A stretch of 64,000 bases of DNA, taken from Struthidea cinerea. Its lineage: Eukaryota; Chordata; Aves; Passeriformes; Corcoracidae. Where the stretch lies: NCBI GenBank assembly GCA_013397865.1, contig VZTI01001782.1:997956-1061955 (forward strand), written 5' to 3'. A model generated the notes under the pieces. It did no database searches. It was not told where the DNA came from and saw nothing but the letters and a program-made list of their open reading frames with translations. A program made the position numbers and the translations under genes. Of this stretch, positions 13,501 to 23,500 are shown piece after piece (position 1 is the first letter of the stretch; each line of letters opens with the position of its first letter).

Positions 13501-14135
13501 AATGCCAAAAAAAAAGAGAGAAAAGGCCACCTTCAAATTACACAAGCAGAGCAAATACATGTTTACAGATCCCCCTTACCCCCAAACTATGAAAGGAACT
13601 ACAGTAACAATTTTTACAAGAAATCAACACATTTAATCACTCCATTTTACAGCATCTGTCTCTGGTTCTGGGCATATATCAAAGGAAAGAACAAGAAGAG
13701 CCTGCAACATCCTTAGGAAGCATCTCAACGGAAATTGCATCATTGTTACAAATTAATGCAATGCCATCTGAAAGTTACTTGTGTCCTTTCCCTGCCACTG
13801 TGTTCTTTGATAGGTCAGGCAATGAAAATATAACCATGCCAGTCAACACCTGGTTTATTTTTAGGTAAGCTCAGAAACCAAGTCATCACCTTAATGAAAG
13901 GTGCATCTCTGTTCAACTAAACCAAAAGGATATAACTTTTGCCATTCAGAACACCTGTGGTGCATCCCTGCTAACACACTGATGAATGTGCACCTAAAGA
14001 ATCCTGGTGCAAGAGGCCAAGTGACAAATCTCCATCCTATTTAGATCAAGATACAAACCCCACAAGTGATGGGGAACTATGAAGTTACCCACTGAGAAGG
14101 ATACCACAAGCCTGCATAAACACTATTCCATTTGG
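10544..14135. other. Unique noncoding sequence
   Basis: No gene recognised. It includes a perfect (GAT)6 run at 11554-11571 and A-rich low-complexity sequence near 13470-13525. The longest open frames (116 codons on the minus strand at 11503-11853; about 87 codons near 13453) have no family features. Confidence 0.55.
11554..11571. repeat. (GAT)6 trinucleotide microsatellite
   Basis: Six uninterrupted GAT units, directly visible. It is short and of ordinary type. Confidence 0.9.
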
Positions 14136-14604
14136 TGTGCAGTGGTGTCTGATTTGGGCCAGTACAGGGCTATGTTTTGGGTGGTTTTCACACTGCCATG
14201 GTGGAGAGGAGACTGGGAGCTGGGAGGAGACACAGCCAGGACAGCTGACCCTAGCTGACCCAAGCGATATTCCAGACCATGTGATATCATGCTCAGTATA
14301 TAAAGTGAGGGGAAGAAGGAGGAATGAGGGACATTTGGGGTGATGGCGTTTGTCTTCTCAAGTCACTGTTACATGTGATGGAGCCCCGCTCTCCTGGAGA
14401 TGGCTGAACACCTGCCTGCCCGTGGGAAGCAGGAAATTATTTCCTTGTTTTGTTTGTGTGCATGGCTTTTGCTTTCCCCATTAAACTGTCTTTATCTCAA
14501 CCCATGAGTTTTCCAGCTTTTACCTTTCTGACTCTCCCCCTGATCCAGCTGGTGGGGGAGCGAGCAACTGGTGCTTGGTTGCTGGCTGGGGTTGAACCAC
14601 AACA
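14136..14604 (+). mobile_element. Solo LTR, ERVL-like avian family (plus strand)
   Basis: A solo long terminal repeat of the same family as the copy at 18.9 kb. Shared blocks include GACACAGCCAGGACAGCTGA, a TATA box (TATATAAA, 14297-14304), a GGCTGAACACCTGCCTG block, and an ATTAAA polyadenylation signal (14480-14485) followed by CTGTCTTTATCTCAACCC. It ends in TTGAACCACAACA at 14604. The 5' start is eroded by deletions and is approximate. No primer-binding site or gag-pol follows, so this is a recombined solo LTR. It is the copy with the best-preserved promoter and poly(A) signals in the window. Confidence 0.8.
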
Positions 14605-16765
14605 AGTGCTTTAGTCCCTCTGCCATGGTGTTTACATCACTTATGCCTCCTAAAATAGCAGACTGGGCAGGCTGAAGGACAACTTTAATGCAACATGCCA
14701 GTGCTGTGGCTTTGTTCTGCACCTCCTGGAAAAAAATCCAAACCAATTTTAATTCTCCCAACACCCAAGACACTCTCTGCATGCCTGCTGCATGCCTTAA
14801 AGATCACTCAACAGGTTTGAAATCTTTCACCATGTACTGTTAACAAGGACCCCTTGTCCTGTGGCCTCTGAGGAAGAACATCTTGTTAACCATCTCACAT
14901 CCCAACAATTTTGAACAGGAAGTTGAAAGTCAATAGGACCTATAAGTGGGCTGGCAAAGGCTGCCACACCTATAAAAGAATTTCCTTGGGGAAGGGAAGA
15001 GTAAGAAAGAAAATTTTATTTTTATTCACATTAGCTGGACTCTTAGAGAGTGATGACTGATGGCTCCAAGGAAAGGGCTCTGCTATACAGATGGAAGAGT
15101 CCTGCTGGCTTTGGGTAAGGGAACTACCATTGACAAGCCTGTTCATACAAATGCCATGTGTTTTACAGATTATGAGAAGCCACAAGCTTTGTAAACCTCA
15201 GTAAGCAGATGTCAGCTTCAGCAATCAGTTCAAATACATGTGGTGAGCAACATTCCCATGCTCACTCAGAGGGAAGCATGCTGCCCTCGCTGACTTCTGA
15301 AATATTTTGGTCTTGCCTTCAATAGTCTCCAGGTATTGAGCAGATCAAGCCCTAATGCGCTCACTAGGTACGACAATTCGGTACTCAATGTTACCGTGCA
15401 TGACCCTTTTCTCTCTTGCAGAAAGGGCAAACTGCTATGCAGCAGAGAGTAACCTAAAAAAACCACAGGACCAGAAACACCCTCATTTCCTTGGAAGTCA
15501 ATGTTGTTGGTGCCAGGCAAAACAACACCGCCACTTACTTGCCCAGGAGTAGCCATCAGCTCACAAGAGAGCAGGGCAGCTAGAGGGGGAGATCTGAAAG
15601 ATTGATTCTGACCGCTATAAACACAAGAGGTTTTTAATATTCAGAAAAGTGTCAGTGCCCCAAAACCAGAATTTCCAGCTCCAAGAACTACAGTTGTCAA
15701 ATGAAGCCTGATCAGATACAAAAGTAACAAAGGCAAATTTGGATGAGTTCCCTTGGTAGAGATGAGAGACTGAAAGAGATACTTTTCAAAACAAGTGAAT
15801 CTTTCCCCGTTTTGCCCTTAACTTAACCCTCGGGCACCGGTGGCAGTGTGCCACATCTCACTGTTTAAGTGAGGAGGCTGCCAGCAGCGCAGCAGGTGGC
15901 ACGAAGTTTCACCCTGCAGAAGAGCTGCCTTGTAAAGCCAGATGGTCTCTTCCCAGAATGGGAAGGGTTACATGGATCCTGCTAATCCCACCCTCAGGGT
16001 GTGCCCCTCTGCCAGGCAAACCTAGAACTCCCAGAGGAAGTGCATCAAGTTGCCTTGGGTACTTGTTCCAGCTCCTTTGTTCCATGAGAAGCTCCTCATT
16101 GAAAATACACCCTGGTATCTTCTGCATATCAGAGCCACTAAATTCCCAAGCAAGGCAGTAAAGGTGTAAAAATTGTACTGGCAGACAACAGCCAGACTTA
16201 TCATGTTATTTTACAAATTCAGAGACATGCCAAAAGTGTGGTTAGTGGCTCTAAGAGCAGCCTCAGGGGAGAGTTACACCTTGATGAAAATCCATTTTCC
16301 AAAATGGAGCTGTGCCTGGTGGATTCATTTCATAAATTACAGAGAACCTCTAAGTTTGCATGGGGTAAGATAAATCAGGGAAAAGACATTTTGAGCAACA
16401 CTTCTTTAAAAATTCACACACGCAAAAAAGAAGAAAAGTTGGGTGTGCGAGTCTCTGACAGCTTGCCCGAGGAGGATCTAAGGACTGCTTTCTGCTGCAC
16501 CAAGAGATAACTCTTGGTCCTGCTTGTCCCCACAAGACAACTGTCCTTTTTCCAAAGTAATAACTTGAAAATGGGGCAAATTTCTTAGGATTGTTTCTCA
16601 GTTAGCGTGATGATAGTCAACACAGACAGGACTTGGGTATTTTAAGCCAAAGGGACAAAGGGCTACTGTCCCTGGAGTGTCAGAAGCTTTTCTCCAAGGA
16701 ATAGCAGAGACAGTGGCCACACTGAATGCTTCTGCCTTAATCTGGTAGAATTTTAGCTTTATATA
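14605..16765. other. Unique noncoding sequence
   Basis: No gene recognised and no retroviral internal sequence is visible after the LTR. Open frames up to 96 codons occur on the minus strand (14492-14782, overlapping the LTR end, and 15266-15556) without domains. Confidence 0.5.
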
Positions 16766-17189
16766 GCTGGTGAAGGGGCGGAAATACAAGTCTTATGAGG
16801 AGCAGCTGAGGGAGATGGGGGCATTTAACCTGGAGAAAAGGAGGCTGAGGAGAGACCTTCTCTCTCTACAATTACCTGAAAGGAGGTTGTAGCCGGGTGG
16901 AAGTTGGCCTCTTCTCTCAAGTAAGAAGTGACAGGATGAGAGGAAATGGCCTCAGGTTGCACCAGGGGAAGTTTAGATTGAATATTAGGACTTATTTTTC
17001 ATTAAATGAGTTGTAAAGCATTGGAACTGGATGCACAGGGGAGCAGTGGAGTCACCATCCCTGCAACTGTTCAAAAAAATGTGTGGATGTGGCACTTGAG
17101 GACATGGTTTAATGGTGAATGTGGCAGTAGGTTGATGGTTGGACTTGATGATCTCAGAGATCCTTTCCAGCTTTAATGATTCTATGATA
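16766..17189 (+). mobile_element. CR1 LINE 3' fragment (plus strand)
   Basis: A forward CR1 copy of about 420 bases. It runs from TATGAGGAGCAGCTGAGGGA through GAGAAAAGGAGGCTGAGG, GTGACAGGATGAGAGGAAAT and GGTTGGACTTGATGATCTCA to the tail AATGATTCTATGAT. It covers the end of the second ORF (reading frame broken) and the complete 3' UTR. The 3' end is intact and the 5' end truncated, as is usual for CR1. Confidence 0.93.
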
Positions 17190-17853
17190 GAACTCTTCAT
17201 CCAGGCCTTTTACAGGCAAAGGAAAAATGGGTGTCCTCCTTCTAAGACAGCAGAAGCAAAGCTCAGCAAATGAGCCCCTCTCCTATAGCAGCCACAGGTC
17301 AGGTGGCAACAGAGGAAGAAATAAGCAGCCTCTTCTGGTGCTCTGTGAAACAGAGACATCCCCCTCCAAAGGAGCTGGATTGGTAATTCTAATGTATTGA
17401 TTCTTTTCCATACAGACCTCCACCTTTTTCCGCTATTAAAAACATTCCAAAATGAATTCCAATTACATAGCAACATCCTCTGCCAATACTTAACTCAGTA
17501 TCTACAGGAGACTTTTGCCTTGTGGAGAAGCAGCTTATCCTGAACTCCTTTGTTACACTGCTACTAGCAAAATGTTTTAGCCACTTCTGCATTTACTGTA
17601 TCACCTTTTAGTTTTCAATAACCTTGTATTTTTCAACAGCCAGTATCCATCTCCTGCTACTTTGCTCTTTGGCCTCACAACCAACATAGCAGTGTAGTTG
17701 CTTGAGGTAATTTCTGCTTGAAGCATTGGGCATTTTACACAGCCGAGTTACAGAGATTTTAGAGAAACACAAATCAGGGTCTTACCTGGGCATTAACACC
17801 CAACTTTTGTCGGTGTAATTAACTGTCTGAATTGTGAGCGCAACATCAAACTG
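17190..17853. other. Unique noncoding sequence
   Basis: No gene recognised between two CR1 pieces. A minus-strand open frame of 88 codons (17210-17476) has no family features. Confidence 0.5.
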
Positions 17854-18028
17854 TTCCTGACAGATCTGGTGGCCTCCTACAACGGGCTTATACAAGGGTC
17901 TTACAACACTACTGGATGAGGGAAGAGCCCTTGGCATCATCTACCTGAACTTGCTCACAGCATCTGACACACTGTCCCACACAACATCCTTGTCTTTGAA
18001 CCGGAGAGACATGGATTTAACAGCAGGG
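17854..18028 (+). mobile_element. CR1 LINE internal fragment (reverse-transcriptase region, plus strand)
   Basis: This piece matches the part of CR1 ORF2 encoding the reverse-transcriptase palm, around GGCATCATCTACCTGAACTT, then ACACTGTCCCACACAACATC and GGAGAGACATGGATTTAACA. Indels and stops break the frame, so it is a fossil. It is internal: neither the CR1 5' end nor the 3' tail is attached. It lies downstream of the 16.8-kb CR1 3' end in the same orientation, the reverse of the order inside one element, so it is a separate, older insertion. Confidence 0.72.
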
Positions 18029-18899
18029 TGCAGGACAGCTGTGCTCCAGCATCCCCATAGTTTTATCACAAAGTTGTGAAGCTGTGGCTATTTCACACAT
18101 CCTGCCACCACAATACAGGCTTTTTCTCTACAACTCCACTTCTGAAGCAGTTTTTACTTTTGCATATCTATTTTTGCATACTTTTTAACAGAAAATCTGT
18201 TGTGACAGCCACAGTGAGTCAATGACACTTTATGTTCCTCTGTAAGGTCTTAGGATACAGGCAAGCAAAAGCAGTGCATGAACAGCCACGTGGATAAAGC
18301 ACCAAATTGCACGATCTTTGTAGCACTATGGTGATGACCTCATTGTAGTAAATGAAACAAATATAGATGATTTATATTGCATCAGCTGTGCTTTTGCACA
18401 TCTCTGATGACTGCACCACTCAATGGAGTGGCAGAGAGTGAATCCCTACTCTAAAGCTCTTTTCTTCACATGGTAGATTTCCTTTTACTTTCATAGTTCA
18501 AAAATCAAGCTGTTGGTCAGAAGGGCAACATTTACATCTTTACTGGAGACTCCAACCCCTTTACAGGCTGAACTAAACCTCCAGGAAACTGAAATACCGT
18601 TCTTCGCAGCTGGTAAGTCAGGAGCAGAGAGCTGAGAAGGGGCAGGCCTTGGCTCTCCAAGCTCTCTCCAAGTTCTCAGCCACAAGTGTGTCCTCCCAAC
18701 ACCACACACTTGTCCTCAGATGCAAAGTTTAAGTGTCCCTGGCTCTCCTGTCTTGGTTCACTCTGATCCTGGCACGCAGAGAACAAAGCATGGGAGAGGA
18801 AGGGCATTGGTGGGAGCTGCAGGAAGAGCCTCTTCTCTTCAAGCAAGGAGAATTTGAGGAAAAAGGACTGATGAGAGGAAGAACATGCAAAGGAGGGAC
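18029..18899. other. Unique noncoding sequence
   Basis: No gene recognised. Open frames of 72-104 codons on the minus strand near 18491-18990 partly overlap the following LTR and carry no domain. Confidence 0.5.
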
Positions 18900-19472
18900 T
18901 GTGCTGCTTTTGGCTGGGATAGTTCATTTTCTTCACAGTAGCTGGTATGAGGCTGTGTTTTAGATTTGTGCTGGGAAGTGTTAATAACATAGGGATGTTT
19001 CATTATTGCTAAGCAGAGCATACACAGAGCCAAGGCCTTTTCTGCTCCTCACCCCACCAGCGAGGAGGCTGGGGGTACACAAGGAACTGAAAGAGGACAC
19101 AGCCAGGACAGCTGACCCCAACTAACCCAAGGTCATAATCACACGGCATCATGATCAGCATACAAAGATGGGAGCAGAAGAAGAAAGGGAAGCACGTTCT
19201 GAGTGATGGAATTTATCTTCCCAAGTTACCACTATGTGGGATGGAGCCCTGCTTTTCTGGGAATGGCTGAACACCTGTCTGTCCATGGGAAGTGATGAAT
19301 GAATTCCTTAGTTTGCATTGCTGGCATGTGCAGCTTGTGCTTTACATATGACAGTTGTCTCAACCCATGAAGTTTTTTCACTTTTACCCTTCCAGTTCTC
19401 TCCCACTGTAGGGAATGTGAGAGAGTGGCTGTGTGGGGCTTAGCTGCTGTCTGGGGGGTTTAAACCACAACA
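18900..19472 (+). mobile_element. Complete solo LTR, ERVL-like avian family (plus strand)
   Basis: This LTR has both termini: it opens TGTGCTGCTTTTGGCTGGGA and closes TTTAAACCACAACA. Internal blocks are GAGCCAAGGCCTTTTCTGC, GGACACAGCCAGGACAGCTG, GGCTGAACACCTGTCTGTCC and TCTCAACCCATGAAG. The 5-bp flanks are GGGAC (18895-18899) and GGGAA (19473-19477), a 4/5 match and consistent with the 5-bp duplication of ERVL-type integration after one mutation. The TATA box has decayed to TACAAAG (about 19161) and the poly(A) signal is not intact, so it is probably silent. No internal retroviral genes flank it. Confidence 0.85.
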
Positions 19473-20131
19473 GGGAAAAAACCTGAAGAGCAGGACTGAA
19501 GGACATTTCGGTGTCTACTCAGGAAGGAGAGAAATGGAGCTGAAACTAGAAAAAACTCTCGTGAAGCTCTGAAGAAGTTCTCAGTATCTCACAGATGCTT
19601 TGTATTTCCACAGACACCTCACATCACCACATTGCAGACACCAGAATAACCTTGGTGGAGCTGACATCTTTTGCCTATAGAAGAGATCTTGAAGCAAAGT
19701 CATATCCTCTGACCCCACAGCTGTGTCCCCTGCCCTGATTTTCTCCATTAATCCACTGCAGAGTCCCCACTTACACTAGTAAGCCACACCATGGGCATTT
19801 CTGGCAGCTCAAGGGAAAGGAGCTGCCCTTTACCAAATTTATAAAGTATCTCCACACTACCCTCCCAAATTGTTTGCCTCCTCTTAGCACCAGAAAAGGC
19901 AACTTTGGTTTCCATATTTTGTAAGAGCCAGTTTACATTTCAATATTGCCTTCCTAAGCAAGATAAGTGTTTGCAAGGGTCTGTTTAACTCCTAACCTTT
20001 TACAAAGGGTAATGCAGTTTTCCCTTGCATTTCTTGTTGCCATTACAGCACCAGCTCCAAGCACGAGACATAACTTCACCATAACATCTCAACAGCAACA
20101 CAATACTAGAAAGATAGAAAAATGTAAAAAA
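19473..20131. other. Unique noncoding sequence
   Basis: No gene or repeat recognised between the LTR and the next CR1 copy. Confidence 0.5.
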
Positions 20132-20577
20132 GTGTCCAAAGGAGAGCTATGAAGACAATGACGGGCTTTGAGGGGAAGCCATATGAGGAGCAGCTGAGGT
20201 CACTTGGTCTGTTCAGCCTGGAGGAGACTGAGGGGAGAGCTCAGTGCAGTTACAGCTTCCTCGTGAGGAGAAGAGGAGGGGCAGACACTGAGCTCGTATC
20301 GCCGGTGACCAGTGACAGGACCTGAGGGAATGGCCTGAAGCTGCATCAGGGGAGGTTTAGGCTGGTTATTAGGAAAAGGTTCTTCCCCCAGAGGGTTTTT
20401 GGGCACTGGAACAGGCTCCTCAGGGAAGTGGTCATAGCACCAAGCCTGACAGAGTTCAAGAAGCACTTGGACAATGCTCTCCGGCACAGGGTGGGATCCT
20501 TGGGATGTACTGCACAGGGCCAGTCCAATGATCCTTGTGCATCCCTTCCAACAAAGGATATTCTATGATTCCATGAT
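20132..20577 (+). mobile_element. CR1 LINE 3' fragment (plus strand)
   Basis: About 445 bases of CR1: end of ORF2 (CATATGAGGAGCAGCTGAGG, CTGTTCAGCCTGGAGGAGAC), the block AGGGGAGGTTTAGGCTGG, CTTCCCCCAGAGGG, AACAGGCTCCTCAGGGAAGT, and the tail TATTCTATGATTCCATGA. The mid-region wording (CACTGGAACAGGCTCC, TTCAAGAAGCACTTGGACAA) differs from the 16.8-kb copy, suggesting a different CR1 subfamily. The frame is broken. Confidence 0.92.
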
Positions 20578-23500
20578 AACTTGCATAGTTCCAATGGCTG
20601 TGGCATTCTCAGCTGCTGCACATGCCTCCACATCCTGCCTGCAAATTCAGTATCTACCTGCTTTGTGATCCCACCAGTGCCACTGCTTGATCCCCTGGAG
20701 ATATTAGGTAGCCCTCAGTATTAGAGTCTGAAGTTGAACATTTGTTAATGGGATAGAAGGCAAGCAGAAGTTCATTTTCACTTCTTAGGCTGAATTTTTA
20801 GGCTAGAATCAAGCCAGCTGCTTGAGAAGAGCAGCAGGTCTGTTTGTAACAGGCAGAGTGAAGCCACAGGAGACCTGATCATAAAGTCATTGCTTCTCAA
20901 TAAATGCAGATTTTAACTGAAGGGGAAAAGCAGAGGATGTGGGAGCTGAAAAGAGAAGAGAGATCAAGAAGGAAGAGTTCTACTTCTTCTAATAAGCACT
21001 AGACTGAGAAGCAGGAGAGATCCCTTTTTTCACTTGAAGAGAACAATAGAGTGAACCTTTCAAAGAATAATAACTTTGCTGCAAAAACAGTTTCAAAGAG
21101 AAAAGGAACAAAACCCCAAATTCAGGTATAATATCAGTATTGCCATCGGCTGACAAACTGTGACAATGCAGGTCACCTCACATTCAGAGGAATCATTCTG
21201 ACACCTCTGAAGGCAAACTCGGTTCTTTCAAAATGAGTAATTTTGAGCACTTGAGAGTTTGAAATGGACCTGGAATAAAGTAAACCTAAAAGCAACAATG
21301 CCTCACTTTATCAAAACCATAATTATTTTGACCTGCCTTTGCTCAACTAAGGATTGCTTTGATTCAATGTAAATGTGTATTTTTCTCAGCATTGTCACCA
21401 AAAAAATCAAAGTCAGATCATCTGCACAAACTGATTTAAGTCAAGCTCTAGTAAGAGAAAGCCTTAGATGCATAAAGCAATAGCATTTACAGCTGAAGTC
21501 TTGCACTAATGCAGGCTGCAAGTTCTGTAAAAGGCATCACGATACCCCACCGGGATAAAAGAATTTAAGATACAGGCATGGGTGTCCTTATCACACCCTG
21601 GCAGTTTTGGATGCACTCTAAAGCATCAGAAAAGAGACAAAAACTGTCAGGTCAGCTCTGAATCAAGTTGCAGGTAGCCCTACACCATGTTCTTTACACA
21701 TGAGTTTGTAGAAGTCTCAGGGTGAAGTTACACAGGTCTGTGCTTCAAGACTAATCCCAAAATGCTGTCTGTAGGACTCAAACTGCTACGTTTCAACCCA
21801 AATATTCAGATGGCATCATCCAATCTGATCTATGGTTTTGCATGCCAGGATGCAAGAAGGTATCTTAAAAAAAAAATTAAAAAACCCAAATCTGGCCACA
21901 TGTACTGTGCTTTGAATTTGAGCTGGGAGTGGGAATCTGATTCCTCCCTTAAAAAACTAGAGGTGATGCCTTATGCTTCCCTGGCAGGGTCATATTAACT
22001 GAGCTGGCAGATTTGATAGAATTAGATTTCTTTTTCAAGCTGGTACAGCACTGTGATGTGTCAGCACACAAAGTATTTCAGATAAGTAAGATTAAGTCAT
22101 TGATTGAAGATCCAGCCTCTAGAAATAATGTAGTGTCCTTTAAAAGGAACAACCTTTGTTTTGCTTTGGTGTACCAAAGCTCTAAAAACAAAAATTAAAA
22201 AAATCTAAAACTCCACTGATCCTGGGAAAATGTCAGTAGCAATTATTGAGTCCAGAGACATTTTAAAATTGCATCAGACATAATACCTCAGTGTCACTCT
22301 GTCAGTTTTCACTCTGCAGAACAATTCTCCAAAGGGATGGAGAAGGAGTGATCCCCTGCAGGAGTTTTGGGGACACCAAGAATATGTGTGGTCACCTCCA
22401 TGCCAGCAGCAGCCCTGTATCAGGCACCAGCAAGGTGGGAAATATTGTGCTCAGACCCTGTGGGCTCTAACCAGTCACCCATTCCTCCTCGTCCTCCACT
22501 CAAATCCTTTGGGATGGAAAGCTACCGAGTGGTGTAGCCTGCACTGAAAACCTGCTGGGACAAAGGACTTCCAAAGGGATGGAAAAGTCACTACAAAAAA
22601 CAAACAAACAAAAAAGCTCTGTTGAGATGATGTCCTCGGAGCAAGAAAGCTACACTTCAAACATTAGTCACCAGGTGCAGGTTTCAACCACTTCAGCTGT
22701 GTCTCTTTTGCACTCCAGGATACCTTGCAATTGCCTGGCAGAAATAGCTGTGGGATTGGCTCAGAGAGACAGATGTGGCTTGATGAGGTTAACAGGTTTC
22801 CTGAAATAGTACAACTCCTCTCTGCTCAAAGGTTTTGTCACATCGTACACAGGGCACAAATCTTCCTCTCCCTGAGGAAGGATGTGCACCTCAGTCCAGA
22901 TGAAGCAACTTAATCACAGGCAGTTCAAAGTGCAGCAAAGCCAGGAAAGAATTGCTTTCCACCCTCCTTTCCCCCAGAATTGCATTTTAACAATTACTAC
23001 AGTCTTTACAATTGATGACATTCCTAATCTTAACTCATGCTTCAGAGCAAACTTCCACCAATACTATGGGGAGTTTCTTCTAAAAAGAGCTCTCTGTCTG
23101 TCAAGACCCCCCATTTTCCACATTCCACAGCTATTTCACAGCTTGAGGGGGTTGTGCAGCCTTGACTTAAAAGAGCTTTTGAAAGTCTTATAGGACATTT
23201 TACACAAATTGACTTGAGCTTGCTACTTGCAGACCAGAGCATGGGACACTTGGCACCAGTGGGAAGAGGAGGTTGGGGTAAGAGTGGGAAAGGTGACCAA
23301 AAGGGTGACAGCAGTTCCTCTGTGGCTGCTGTTAATTAGTGCCAGGTCAGCCCAGAGCCCTTATCAGGACAAGAGGGGTCACAAGAAGTGACAACTTTGA
23401 ACAAATAACAGACATACCCCCTAAATAGAGACCACTTATGTTGATAAGGTTATCTATTTCATAAGATAGAGGTTTGTGCCCAGAAAACACACATAGGTCA

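Noticed and set aside
14605..18899. A full provirus between the two same-strand LTRs
   Set aside because: No primer-binding site follows the first LTR, no gag-pol or env remnant is visible, and the second LTR appears to have its own flanking 5-bp near-duplication.
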